Shown here one piece after another: positions 36,686 to 45,255 of a DNA stretch of 64,000 nt. Each line of letters starts with the position of its first letter. Position 1 is the first letter of the stretch. The notes under the pieces were generated by a model that had not been told where the DNA came from, did not search any database, and worked only from the letters and a program-made list of their open reading frames with translations. The stretch comes from an uncultured Sunxiuqinia sp. (GTDB lineage Bacteria; Bacteroidota; Bacteroidia; Bacteroidales; Prolixibacteraceae): positions 186,001 to 250,000 of the forward strand of contig NZ_CANLZV010000002.1 in NCBI RefSeq assembly GCF_947495665.1, written 5' to 3'. The translations under genes and the position numbers were made by a program.

Positions 36686-38107
36686 CTATGGCGTATTCAG
36701 CAACTGTTTCAAAATTATTTTTAAAGTTTCCACTGTTAGCTTTTTGGCGACGATTTTTTTATCCCGGTCCAGCAGGTAAATCATGGGTGTGGTTCGAATG
36801 TTGTAATTAACCTGCATGTTGCTTAACCGATCAGGATCCCATAAATTCAACCAGCCATTAAGCTCATGTTCTGCGATGAAATGTTGCCATTCTTCCTGAT
36901 TATCCTGCGTGTAAATGGCCAAGATAGCTAGCTTTGAAGGATCTGTCTGGAGGAAAACTTCCTCGAACAGTGCCGGGATTTGTTGCTTGCAATGGCCGCA
37001 CTCGGGTTCCCAGAAGACAACAACCGTAAAGGCGGTGCTTTGCTGATGTAAACTATGGTATTGCCCTTCTTCGTCGGGCAGAAACAGTTCGGCAGCGGTG
37101 CTTCCCACCAGGTTGTTTTTCCGGAAGTACACTTCGCGGCGAATGGTTTCCAGTGTTTTGGTACTGGCCCAGAACGCTTGCCCACTCAGATAGTATCTTT
37201 CGGCCAAAGCCACAAACACATTTTCCATTCCCAGGTATTCAGACTGCACGCTGTTATTCAGAAGAAAAGAAACAAGGTTTTGAAAGATTTCCGGCTGTGT
37301 TTTGCTGGCTTCAATCATCTCAACAGCTACCGGTAACACCGAATCCGGATGCTGAATCAATACCTTGTTGAAGTAGTTTTCCAGTTTGGAATGAATGGTT
37401 GGTGTGCGCCACATTCGGGTGTCCAGCCAGTCAAAATAATCCCAATAGTGGTTTTTATTGAATTGATAAGAGTACACGAACATCAAGCTATCGTTGGCTT
37501 GCACTTCTGCGGGAAAATCCGCTTTGTTGAGGACTTTTTGGCGGTTAGCAGCCATAAATTTGCCGTAAAACAAACCGGCTCCTTTTTCGGCTTCGCTTTG
37601 CCATTTTTGCTGCATCTCTGCATCCAGTTGGACCAAGCGCTTTCTGATTGGTTCCTGCAACTCCGTTTGCTCTCCGGATTCGGCTAGCTGCTGGCGCAGG
37701 CGTGAAGCTTCCTGCTGCTTTGTCTTCAGAAAAGTAACATAAGCCTGAAACCACTCGCTTTCACTTGCACCTTCGAGTTTGGTGTGCCCATGTTGCTGGC
37801 TGATTTGCAAATGTTGATCCTCGCCAAGCAGCAAATCGACTTGTTGTTTCTGCCCCAAAATAAGGGTGTAAATTCCCTGTGGATACGACTTACTCTTCAG
37901 CAAGCTGGCCTGCCCGTGCTGATCCAGCTGCAGACTGTCGTTGGCATAAAGCTTTCCGTTGTAATAATGGGCTAACACCACAGTGTCGTTGGGCTGATCC
38001 GGGAAACTGAGCTGAAGGGAGAAGGGCTGGCTGTAGCCAGCTGTAGCCAGGCCAAGGAGAACAAATAAACTAAATAAGTGCGTAAATTTTTTGAGCATTC
38101 TTTTCAT
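36686..38107 (-). CDS. TlpA-like thiol-disulfide protein with N-terminal DUF4369-type domain
   Basis: 473 residues from the ATG at 38107, where the signal peptide starts (MKRMLKKFTHLFSLFVLLGLATAGYSQ). The N-terminal ~100 residues are a DUF4369-like beta domain, a helical middle follows, and the C-terminal thioredoxin fold has the CGHC redox motif in VVVFWEPECGHCKQQIPALFEEV and a cis-proline in RTTPMIYLLD. It probably reduces or exchanges disulfides in the periplasm. Its start overlaps the glycosyltransferase end by 38 bp. Confidence 0.87.
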   Translation of the reverse strand: MKRMLKKFTHLFSLFVLLGLATAGYSQPFSLQLSFPDQPNDTVVLAHYYNGKLYANDSLQLDQHGQASLLKSKSYPQGIYTLILGQKQQVDLLLGEDQHLQISQQHGHTKLEGASESEWFQAYVTFLKTKQQEASRLRQQLAESGEQTELQEPIRKRLVQLDAEMQQKWQSEAEKGAGLFYGKFMAANRQKVLNKADFPAEVQANDSLMFVYSYQFNKNHYWDYFDWLDTRMWRTPTIHSKLENYFNKVLIQHPDSVLPVAVEMIEASKTQPEIFQNLVSFLLNNSVQSEYLGMENVFVALAERYYLSGQAFWASTKTLETIRREVYFRKNNLVGSTAAELFLPDEEGQYHSLHQQSTAFTVVVFWEPECGHCKQQIPALFEEVFLQTDPSKLAILAIYTQDNQEEWQHFIAEHELNGWLNLWDPDRLSNMQVNYNIRTTPMIYLLDRDKKIVAKKLTVETLKIILKQLLNTP

Positions 38108-39182
38108 TCGAAAATTGGTTTTCCAGAACTTCTTTGCGTTGGTTAATCTCTTCGGTGGTGATTTCTTCTTCAAACTTTTGTTGAATTAACTGAATCATAT
38201 CCACAATATTGTCTGCAAGATAGCAAAGATGACTTAATCCGGTGTTTGAAACCATGGGGGAGTTGGTGATACAGTGTCGCCCAAGAAACAGCGAGGCCAA
38301 CAATTTCAGTTTTAAGCCTGTTGACTGAAAGGTTGGAATCAGGTTGATTTGGGCATGCTGAATGAGGTGATTCATCACTTCCATGTCGGGGTTGCTGATA
38401 AGCGTGACGTGTGGAATCTCCGCAGCCTTTTGGATTAACCATTCTGGTGGGTTCTTTCCGGCAATCATCACCGGCAAGGTAATTTCTGTAAAAATCCGGT
38501 CGAGCAAATAACGCACAGCCTGTTGGTTTTCATTGACACTCAAATTCCCGTGAAAAAGAATGTACTCACCCAGGCCTTTTCGGGTTTCTACCTTGTCGAA
38601 AGGGTGAAATGCCGGAATGAAATCGCCCATCTGATAGTGAGTTTTAAAGTAGCGGGTATCATCAGGCGAAATACTCAGAATGGCGGAGGCTCTTTTTAAT
38701 CGCTTTTCAAAGCAGCGTAATTTGAGCGCCTCCTGCTTGTAATAGTATTTGTAAAACAGATTTTGTTCTGAAAGAGCCAAATGATGGTAATAATCGTGTT
38801 CGACGTTATGGGTGCGCACAATTTTTTTGAACGCGCCCAGCAGGGGATGATTGAGGTAATAACAGGTATGGAGCCCTTCAAACAGAATGGGAACAATTTC
38901 TTGCTGTAAATTTTCGAGCAACTGCTTTGATCGCCTTGTATTCACGATGTAGGGAGAGGTGGAAAGCAGGTAGAGAAGTCCTTTCTTGCGTGGATAGTAA
39001 TGCACCTGATGGCATAGTTTTTCCAGTTCCGAAGAAGTGTCTCTTCCGTACTGAAAGCAATGCAGGATGATGTCGATATTGGCTTGTGCCAGCGATCTGA
39101 TTTTATAATACACATCAATAATGCCGCCATAATTGGGAGGGTCGGGGACATTAAAACTAACTATGTGCAATTTTTTCGTCAT
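38070..39182 (-). CDS. Glycosyltransferase, GT4-like
   Basis: 370 residues from the ATG at 39182. The N-terminal lobe starts KLHIVSFNVPDPPNYGGIIDVYYKIRSLAQ, typical of GT-B enzymes with the glycine-rich acceptor loop. The C-terminal lobe has GEYILFHGNLSVNENQQAVRYLL, the nucleotide-sugar side, and HLIQHAQINLIPTFQSTGLKLKLLASLFLGRHCITN, matching the GT4 E-x7-E region in weakened form. Sugar donor and acceptor unknown. No polysaccharide cluster nearby. Confidence 0.85.
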   Translation of the reverse strand: MTKKLHIVSFNVPDPPNYGGIIDVYYKIRSLAQANIDIILHCFQYGRDTSSELEKLCHQVHYYPRKKGLLYLLSTSPYIVNTRRSKQLLENLQQEIVPILFEGLHTCYYLNHPLLGAFKKIVRTHNVEHDYYHHLALSEQNLFYKYYYKQEALKLRCFEKRLKRASAILSISPDDTRYFKTHYQMGDFIPAFHPFDKVETRKGLGEYILFHGNLSVNENQQAVRYLLDRIFTEITLPVMIAGKNPPEWLIQKAAEIPHVTLISNPDMEVMNHLIQHAQINLIPTFQSTGLKLKLLASLFLGRHCITNSPMVSNTGLSHLCYLADNIVDMIQLIQQKFEEEITTEEINQRKEVLENQFSNEKNAQKIYALI

Positions 39183-39252
39183 GTGAAGAATAAAAGTAAA
39201 AAAAAACCGCAAGTTTTAAACTTACGGTCATTTATTTTGTGCTTCAAAAGGC

Positions 39253-40284
39253 TTAATAAAGCTTTATTCCTCCGTAGCGGCTTTTAATCTGTACTCTTTT
39301 GCTGGTTTGTTCGCCAATGGTGCCTTGCACATAAAAGCTGTGGTTTTTTTCTTCGCGGTTGCCCACAAATTCATCTTCCGGATATTTCACATCACAATAG
39401 TCGCAAGACACGTCAATAGCGTAATCCTGGTCGTCAAGGCCAATTTCCAGACCGCCGTAGCTGTTGATAATTTCAATGCTTTCAAAGTCGTTTGAAACTT
39501 CATTAATTCGCACAGAGCCATACTGCGTATCCAGTACAACCAGTTGTTTGAGTTCCTCGATATCGTAGTTGGTATATTTGGAGTTGGCCTGAAGACTGCC
39601 AAGTTCTTCAACATTGATCCCATCGTATTTTGATTCCAGAACCAGTTGCCCTAATTCTTCGACATTCAAACCCGAATATTTCGAATCAGCACGGATGGAC
39701 TGAGCCTGCCCAATGAATAATTTGGAATAGCGAAGTTCAGTTTGCAGGTTATTAACCGATTCAATATCGGCTTTACCATAAGCTAGTTCAAGGCTGACCG
39801 GACTGTTTTCCGGGGCTTCTAAATAGCCGGCTGTCATATTGCCGTAACTGATGTTGAATACCCCTTTAGCCGATAGGTTGTTAAGAATAAGATTGCCAAA
39901 TTTATTGGTCACCTCCAGGTCCCGGTCGGCCGGAATATTGATCGTGTAGTCGATGGAGAAATTTCCTTTGGTTTTAAAGTCATCCTTGATGAGGGTTTCC
40001 AGAGTTAAAACCTGTCCTACGCGGCGCATGCTAATCTCAATTTGATCGAGCAGGTAGTTTGCTTTTTTCTCATTGGCGTTTTCCACAGTAATCAGCACAT
40101 CAACCACTACCGAGTCACCGCCAAAATCGTTGATGGTAATGGAGCCAAACTTGTTGGTCACATCCAGCGCCTGAATTTGTGATCTCAGGTAGGAGGTATG
40201 TTCTTGCTTGGTGTAATCTGCTGCCTGAGCAGCCATCATTCCAAATGCCACAAGCAGCATCAGGAGGTTAAATTTGAGTTTCAT
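39253..40284 (-). CDS. Exported DUF4097-like repeat protein
   Basis: 343 residues with a signal peptide (MKLKFNLLMLLVAFGMMAAQA). The body is a beta-solenoid-like sequence with repeated short units, TNKFGSITINDF, TNKFGNLILNNL, SKYSGLNVEELGQL, SKYDGINVEELGSL, SKYTNYDIEELKQL. This resembles DUF4097 and head-GIN adhesin-like domains. It is the third gene of an operon with an ECF sigma factor and a membrane anti-sigma-like protein, overlapping the latter by 17 bp. It probably senses or reinforces the envelope. Confidence 0.8.
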   Translation of the reverse strand: MKLKFNLLMLLVAFGMMAAQAADYTKQEHTSYLRSQIQALDVTNKFGSITINDFGGDSVVVDVLITVENANEKKANYLLDQIEISMRRVGQVLTLETLIKDDFKTKGNFSIDYTINIPADRDLEVTNKFGNLILNNLSAKGVFNISYGNMTAGYLEAPENSPVSLELAYGKADIESVNNLQTELRYSKLFIGQAQSIRADSKYSGLNVEELGQLVLESKYDGINVEELGSLQANSKYTNYDIEELKQLVVLDTQYGSVRINEVSNDFESIEIINSYGGLEIGLDDQDYAIDVSCDYCDVKYPEDEFVGNREEKNHSFYVQGTIGEQTSKRVQIKSRYGGIKLY

Positions 40285-40822
40285 TATGTGTCAATTTTTG
40301 TTGTTTTACTTCTTTTAACTTGTCAATAATCAGGGTAATCACACTGAGTTTTGCCTGGTAATATTCCAGCATGGCATTAATCACCCGTTCGTCATCAGGA
40401 TTGGCTTCCAACTCTTTTTGAAGCTGGGCCTGCATCTGGTCAAACTCTTCCATTTCTCGTGTCATCATCCGTTGGTCTGCTTCGCTGATGAACCCGTCTT
40501 TGCTGAGTTGCTCCCATTCTTTCAGCCCCTGATTGATGGATGAGGTAAAATAATACTCCACCTCACCATATTCTTCCGACACCGATGCCAGTGTAACAGG
40601 TTCTGCCTGATTGCTGGCTAAGTGCATGCGTACCTGGTTGCCGAGCAATAAGACAAAAAGCAGGGAGGCTGCCAGTTGCAGGTAGAACTTGCGGTTGAAG
40701 CGGCTGCGATGCTTAAACTCTTTGTCCAGTTTCTGTTCAAAACGCTCAAAGTGTCCCTGGGGCGCGTCCTCTTCAAAGGCATCTTTGTTTTCCCGAATTA
40801 TCTTCTCCAATAAATCATTCAT
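40268..40822 (-). CDS. Probable membrane anti-sigma factor
   Basis: 184 residues: a cytoplasmic N-terminus (~55 residues, acidic and helical), one transmembrane helix (FYLQLAASLLFVLLLGNQV, ~46-64) and a periplasmic coiled-coil domain. It is 11 bp after an ECF sigma gene, the usual place for its anti-sigma factor, though no zinc-binding HxxxCxxC motif is present. The call rests on topology and context. Confidence 0.65.
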   Translation of the reverse strand: MNDLLEKIIRENKDAFEEDAPQGHFERFEQKLDKEFKHRSRFNRKFYLQLAASLLFVLLLGNQVRMHLASNQAEPVTLASVSEEYGEVEYYFTSSINQGLKEWEQLSKDGFISEADQRMMTREMEEFDQMQAQLQKELEANPDDERVINAMLEYYQAKLSVITLIIDKLKEVKQQKLTHNETQI

Positions 40823-40833
40823 AGCATCCGGTA

Positions 40834-41391
40834 TTAGTTAATTGAAAAAACTTCATCTTTTAATAAATACTCTCTAAGCTTCTTTTTGGCCCTTAGCAGT
40901 TGTGACCGCGATGAGGAATTGCTAATGTTTAGTATTTCCGAAATTTCATCATGGTCGTAACCCTCCAGCAAGTAGAGGCTAAGTACCACCCGGTAGCCTT
41001 CCGGTAGCTTAAAAATGGCTTTTTTAATTTTTTGCACATCCACCCCCTGGGGCTCCATCATTGGCGCTTCCGTTTCGTCAGCCAGGCGTTCATCCAGTTC
41101 TTCAAACTGCACTCTGCGCTTTTTTAAGTAATCCAATGAACGGTTCACCACTATTTTTTTGAGCCAGGCTCCAAAACTTACTTGGCCAGCGTAAGTTTCT
41201 ATTTTCTTGAATGCACTTAAAAAAGCTTCCTGCATCACATCTTCAGCCTCTGTTGAATTGCCAACAATGCGCAAGCTGGTGTTGTACATCGACTGATAAT
41301 AGATTTTGTACAACTGAAACTGAGCCTCGCGTTCTCCCGCCCGACAGCGGTCAATCACATCTTGATGAATATTTTTATAAAGTGCTTCCAA
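40834..41391 (-). CDS. ECF-type RNA polymerase sigma factor
   Basis: 185 residues with sigma region 2 (QLYKIYYQSMYNTSLRIVGNSTEAEDVMQEAFLSAFKKIETYAG) and region 4 (LPEGYRVVLSLYLLEGYDHDEISEILNISNSSSRSQLLRAKKKLREYL). No upstream ATG exists before an in-frame stop, so translation seems to start at a TTG at 41391. It leads an operon with the anti-sigma-like and DUF4097-like genes, a typical Bacteroidota envelope-stress unit. Confidence 0.93.
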   Translation of the reverse strand: MEALYKNIHQDVIDRCRAGEREAQFQLYKIYYQSMYNTSLRIVGNSTEAEDVMQEAFLSAFKKIETYAGQVSFGAWLKKIVVNRSLDYLKKRRVQFEELDERLADETEAPMMEPQGVDVQKIKKAIFKLPEGYRVVLSLYLLEGYDHDEISEILNISNSSSRSQLLRAKKKLREYLLKDEVFSIN

Positions 41392-41549
41392 GAGTGTTGG
41401 TGTTTCTGATTGAAAGACGATTGGTGCTTTTAAATTGTTGCATCAGTTGATCCTGTTTCTGATAAAATTTATGATTTGAAGACGGATTTCAATGATAATG
41501 ATTTGACACCCTTGCTTTTATTGCTTTTTTGTGTTGGTTGAAAAAGGAC

Positions 41550-41589
41550 AAAAATACAGCCTGCATCGCACAAAGACAATGCAGGCTGT
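41550..41589 (-). terminator. Terminator after the 231-residue exported protein gene
   Basis: ACAGCCTGCAT (41556-41566) pairs perfectly with ATGCAGGCTGT (41579-41589); on the minus strand it is followed by TATTTTTG. It lies 20 bp after the stop at 41609. Confidence 0.85.
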
Positions 41590-41608
41590 ACTTTTCAGGC
41601 TGTTTTTC

Positions 41609-42304
41609 CTAAAGCGTGTTCACATAAGCGATCACTTTTTGAAGGTCATCTTCCCTTTTTACATTCATTTTGTGTTGATCAATATAGGATTCTAAAGCTT
41701 CCTTTTGGGATTTCAGGGCCTTCAGCAAATCTTTTTCCTTACTAATTTGGATAAGCTCTCCATTCGAGAGGGAAAGATAAAAATTGGCTGGGCGGGCTTT
41801 GAAACTAGCCGGTTTTGGATCGCTGAAGGGTTTGGCTGGCTGAGATTCCAGAAGGCTAATGCTTTCTTTTTTGAGCAGGTTCACGGTTCCTTCCTCCAGC
41901 AGTTGAAAAAATCCTTGTTCTTCAGACTTGCTTCCCGGAGCTTTCCGATAGATGTAGGTTTTGTCCTGAAGAATAAATTTCTGGTACTGCTCCGGATTGG
42001 TCACGTACAGCACCAGATCCGACTTAGACAAAAACTCCATCCGGTCATCAAAGGCATTGTATCGTAAAGGAACTCCCTCATAGGAAGTGCTATCTTTTTG
42101 TATACTCCCTTTCACAAATTCTTCCGTAAGATAAGGAGAGCCATCAATAGCATCGTAAGTTTGTTCATTATGCTTGGAGGCATCTGGCATGCCAATTTCA
42201 TTGTAGAAATCAAATAAATCACGGGTGTAAAATTTCTGGCCAAAGGCGAAGTCACATGTTAAGCTTAGGGGGATAAGAAAAAGAAGAATGGCTGATTTTT
42301 TCAT
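41609..42304 (-). CDS. Exported protein of unknown function
   Basis: 231 residues with a signal peptide (MKKSAILLFLIPLSLTCDFAFGQ). The body is mixed alpha/beta: LVLYVTNPEQYQKFILQDKTYIYRK, then FYLSLSNGELIQISKEKDLLKALKSQKEALESYIDQHK near the end. Related Bacteroidota proteins are hypothetical to my knowledge. Single-gene unit with its own terminator, divergent from the CDF transporter gene. Confidence 0.7.
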   Translation of the reverse strand: MKKSAILLFLIPLSLTCDFAFGQKFYTRDLFDFYNEIGMPDASKHNEQTYDAIDGSPYLTEEFVKGSIQKDSTSYEGVPLRYNAFDDRMEFLSKSDLVLYVTNPEQYQKFILQDKTYIYRKAPGSKSEEQGFFQLLEEGTVNLLKKESISLLESQPAKPFSDPKPASFKARPANFYLSLSNGELIQISKEKDLLKALKSQKEALESYIDQHKMNVKREDDLQKVIAYVNTL

Positions 42305-42361
42305 TTTTTAGTTTTTATTCAGGTGTTACTGTTAATCAAATATAAGAAAATAAACTTTCCT

Positions 42362-43270
42362 ATGAGCGATTTGTTAGGGAGCAATATGGAACATCAACAG
42401 GCACATAACCGTTTGGGTATAACCATTGTCCTGAATGTGGTGATTACGCTGGCCCAGGTTGTTGGTGGATTAATTTCCGGTAGTCTGGCTTTAATTTCAG
42501 ATGCGCTGCATAACCTTAGTGACAGCCTGGCTGTGGTGCTGGCCTACGTGGCCAACCGACTAACCTCTCGTGAAAAAACGGTGAAAAGCACCTTTGGCTT
42601 TCAGCGGGCTGAAATTCTTGCCGCTTTTATCAACGCGTTGGTGCTGGTCGGAATCTCCTTTTACCTGATGATTGAAGCGGTTCAGCGCTACTTTAATCCG
42701 GCGATTGTCGATTTCCGATGGATGTTGTGGTTGGGCTTGCTGGGCATTGTTGCCAATGGCTTTTCGGTCTTTCTGCTTCACGAACACAAGCATCAGAACC
42801 TGAACATAAAAGCTGCCTACTTGCACCTGATGGGCGATGCGCTGACTTCGGTCGCCGTGGTGCTGGGAGCAGTGTGCATCTGGTTGTGGGACTGGTACTG
42901 GATTGACCCCACGGTGACCTTGCTGATTAGCATTTACCTGTTGTTTCATACCTATAAACTGTTAAAGGAATCGACAGAAATTTTGATGCAGTTTGCGCCG
43001 GATCACCTCTTGCCTGAAGAGATTGCTGCCCGGCTTGCCGAGCTGGAGCAGGTAGAGCGGGCCTACCACATTCATATATGGCGCCTGACTGATAAAACCA
43101 TTCATTTTGAAGGGCATGTGGTGATTAATCGCGACCTGAAGTTGTCGGAAACCGAATCCATCAATCAGGAGCTTACCCACATCCTGAAAGATGAATTTGG
43201 AATTCAGCACATCACCTTGCAGCTTGAATGCAACGACACACAAGGTCATTCAGGGCCGGTGAGCCATTAG
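42362..43270 (+). CDS. Cation diffusion facilitator (CzcD/ZitB-like) metal exporter
   Basis: 302 residues from the ATG at 42362, with six membrane helices and a cytoplasmic C-terminal domain. The metal site is built from HNLSD in LISDALHNLSDSLAV (helix 2) and HLMGD (helix 5), the H-x-x-x-D pattern of zinc/cadmium exporters. The loop EHKHQNLNIK contributes histidines. The C-terminus has the YHIHIWRLTDKTIHFEGHVV fold. It probably exports Zn2+ by proton antiport. A terminator follows at 43304. Confidence 0.94.
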   Translation: MSDLLGSNMEHQQAHNRLGITIVLNVVITLAQVVGGLISGSLALISDALHNLSDSLAVVLAYVANRLTSREKTVKSTFGFQRAEILAAFINALVLVGISFYLMIEAVQRYFNPAIVDFRWMLWLGLLGIVANGFSVFLLHEHKHQNLNIKAAYLHLMGDALTSVAVVLGAVCIWLWDWYWIDPTVTLLISIYLLFHTYKLLKESTEILMQFAPDHLLPEEIAARLAELEQVERAYHIHIWRLTDKTIHFEGHVVINRDLKLSETESINQELTHILKDEFGIQHITLQLECNDTQGHSGPVSH

Positions 43271-43303
43271 TAGATAACTATGCTATCTATGATTTACTGT
43301 ATA

Positions 43304-43331
43304 AAAAGACCGGCTTTTGACCGGTCTTTTG
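43304..43331 (+). terminator. Terminator of the CDF transporter gene
   Basis: AAAAGACCGG (43304-43313) pairs with CCGGTCTTTT (43321-43330). Confidence 0.85.
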
Positions 43332-43436
43332 CGGGTTGATCAAATACTTTCGCTGTTGTCCAGCCTCTGCTGTCCCCATCGCCCGCGAGGTGTTGACCTC
43401 AGATTTATCCGAAAGTATTGACTTCAAAATATCCCT

Positions 43437-43538
43437 GTTGAAAGTCTTGCTTGTTTTACATCAAACCACAACCTTACAAGAACCCACAAAAAGACTTTTT
43501 TGGTTGAAAGTCTTACTTGTTTTACATCAAACCACAAC
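43437..43538 (-). CRISPR. Orphan mini CRISPR array, two 36-bp type II-C-like repeats
   Basis: Two 36-bp repeats (43437-43472 and 43503-43538) differ at one base, begin GTTGAAAGTCTT and end CAAACCACAAC, and flank a 30-nt spacer (43473-43502). Read on the minus strand the repeat starts GTTGTGGTTTGATGTAAAAC, the look of Bacteroidota type II-C repeats. A 29-nt spacer-sized segment (43539-43567) then separates the second repeat from the tracrRNA anti-repeat. No cas9, cas1 or cas2 lies in the window. Confidence 0.85.
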
Positions 43539-43567
43539 AAGTAGCTTCAAGTATTACCAACGTAACA

Positions 43568-43658
43568 GTTGAAAGTCTTACTTGTTTTACATCTTATCAC
43601 AATAAGGCTATATGCCGAAGGAAAACATTCCTATACTCCCGCTTCGGTGGGAGTTTTT
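43568..43658 (+). ncRNA. tracrRNA of a type II-C CRISPR system
   Basis: Positions 43568-43603 are a changed copy of the repeat: the first 26 bases are identical, then TTATCACAAT replaces AAACCACAAC. As the opposite strand of the crRNA repeat this gives a lower stem, a two-by-two mismatch bulge and a long upper stem, the crRNA:tracrRNA duplex shape. It is followed by AATAAGGCTATATGCC (nexus hairpin GGC/GCC) and the terminator hairpin ACTCCC-GCTTCGGT-GGGAGT with a T run (43635-43658). This fits a tracrRNA much better than a decayed terminal repeat. Confidence 0.85.
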
Positions 43659-44014
43659 ATTTACAGCCTCTTTAAAGTTTCGGTAAACTATTGTGCGCAA
43701 AGCAATTCCTGACAATTGTTTGAATTGCCCTGATACTTGTTTTTGACCATACAAATGCAGAGGGAATGGATAAGAAGTCGCACGCATTATTTTCATTCGA
43801 AGCAAAGGTTAAGGAGTTGATCTGATGAATTTAGCATATCGTAATCGAACTTCCCAGCAAACCTATGATTATTTCATGAACGAACCATTTTAAGCCCTAA
43901 ACAGCTGCTCTGGCTACATGAACGAACATTTTGGTTTAATGCAAAAGGGGTATTTTAGGCCTTCGGGCGGTATTTTTTCTACTTTTGCTGGCAGCAATTG
44001 AGCGGCTTGTAAGG
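43659..44014. other. Gene-free stretch with a short direct repeat
   Basis: About 355 bp between the tracrRNA and dinB. CATGAACGAACCATTTT (43875-43891) recurs with one base less at 43917-43932. A 22-codon frame over this part is not convincing. The dinB promoter must lie at the right end. Confidence 0.5.
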
Positions 44015-45088
44015 ATGAACACACCACTACGCAAAATAATACATGTTGATATGGATGCCTTTTTTGCATCGGTTGAGCAGCGCGATGATCCGAACCTGCG
44101 TGGTAAGCCGGTGGCTGTTGGCGGAGATCATACGCGTGGGGTAGTGGCTGCAGCCAGTTACGAAGCCCGTCGCTATGGCGTCCGGTCGGCTATGCCCTCG
44201 GTAGTGGCCAAGCGTAAATGTCCGGATTTAATTTTTGTGCGGGGCAACTTTGAAAAGTACAAGGCCGTGAGCCAGCAAATTCGAGAGATCTTTTTTGAGT
44301 ACACCGACCTGGTGGAACCGCTTTCGCTGGACGAGGCCTTTCTGGATGTGACCTTTGCCCGTAAAGGGAAGCCTTCGGCCACGCTAATTGCCCGCGAGAT
44401 TAAGCAACGGATAAAAGAGACCACGGGATTAACTGCTTCGGCAGGTGTTTCGTACTGCAAGTTTCTGGCTAAAATTGCTTCGGATGAGAAAAAGCCCGAT
44501 GGCTTGTTTGTGATAACCCCGGAGGAGGCTCAGGCTTTTATTGAGCGGCTGGAGGTGCGCAAATTTTTTGGAATCGGGAAAGTTACCGCAGAAAAACTCA
44601 ACAAGCAGGGCATTTACTTTGGAGCTGATTTGAAGCAAATGGGGCAGCAGGAACTGATTCGTCAGTTTGGGAAGTCGGGCCAATATTACTACAACATTGT
44701 GCGGGGAGTGGATGAACGCCCCGTGGTGCCATCGCGCGAACGCAAATCGCTGGGGGCTGAGCATACCTTTGGAACGGATTATTATTTACTGGCTGACCTC
44801 AAGGAGCAGATGCAGAAAATTGAGGAGGAACTTTGGCAGCGCTTGCAACGGGCGCAAAAGTTTGGACGCACCCTGACTTTAAAAGTAAAATTTGCCGACT
44901 TTGAGCAAATTACCCGTAGCAAAACCTTGTTGCATAAAATTGAATCGGCACAGGTATTGCACCAAACGGCGCTGCAGCTGCTTCAGGCCGAGGAACCTTA
45001 TGTGAAGGGCGTGCGTCTGTTGGGTTTAACGGTCTCCAATTTTGATGATCCGCGCCTGGAAGCCGTGCAGTTAACCCTCGATTTTTGA
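44015..45088 (+). CDS. dinB: DNA polymerase IV (DinB), second copy
   Basis: 357 residues from the ATG at 44015; the frame is open ten codons upstream. All Pol IV motifs are canonical: IIHVDMDAFFASVEQRD, GDHTRGVVAAASYEARRYGVRSAMP, EPLSLDEAFLDVT, SAGVSYCKFLAKIASDEKKPDGL and FFGIGKVTAEKLNKQGI. It ends AVQLTLDF, a beta-clamp-binding type tail. Its sequence is clearly different from the copy at 8181 and closer to the standard housekeeping DinB. No LexA-like neighbour. Confidence 0.95.
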   Translation: MNTPLRKIIHVDMDAFFASVEQRDDPNLRGKPVAVGGDHTRGVVAAASYEARRYGVRSAMPSVVAKRKCPDLIFVRGNFEKYKAVSQQIREIFFEYTDLVEPLSLDEAFLDVTFARKGKPSATLIAREIKQRIKETTGLTASAGVSYCKFLAKIASDEKKPDGLFVITPEEAQAFIERLEVRKFFGIGKVTAEKLNKQGIYFGADLKQMGQQELIRQFGKSGQYYYNIVRGVDERPVVPSRERKSLGAEHTFGTDYYLLADLKEQMQKIEEELWQRLQRAQKFGRTLTLKVKFADFEQITRSKTLLHKIESAQVLHQTALQLLQAEEPYVKGVRLLGLTVSNFDDPRLEAVQLTLDF

Positions 45089-45155
45089 ACCACCCGGTTA
45101 GTTGATTTCTTCAGTCTTATGACTCCTGCACATTATAACCTGCCTCTTCCTGTAA

Positions 45156-45209
45156 CCGGATGGATGAAAGAGATCATATAAACTGGAGATATCCTGTTCA
45201 TCCATCCGG
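45156..45209. repeat. 13-bp perfect inverted repeat between convergent genes
   Basis: CCGGATGGATGAA (45156-45168) is exactly inverted at 45197-45209 around a 28-nt loop, with no T run. It lies between the convergent dinB and TolC-like genes and could be a bidirectional transcription stop or an extragenic repeat. Confidence 0.5.
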
Positions 45210-45255
45210 AGTTTGATTCAGCCTGGTAGGCTGCCTATTTGATGCGAATCTGAAT

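Noticed and set aside
43336-43572. A 78-codon plus-strand frame over the CRISPR region
   Set aside because: It reads through both repeats and gives a repeated peptide (KVLLVLHQTTT), the typical by-product of a CRISPR array.
43568-43603. Third, degenerate CRISPR repeat
   Set aside because: Its changes create exactly the tracrRNA:crRNA bulge, and it is followed by nexus and terminator hairpins, so tracrRNA explains it better.
45156-45209. Inverted repeat as an insertion-sequence end or mobile MITE
   Set aside because: No target-site duplication or transposase and only one copy in the window.
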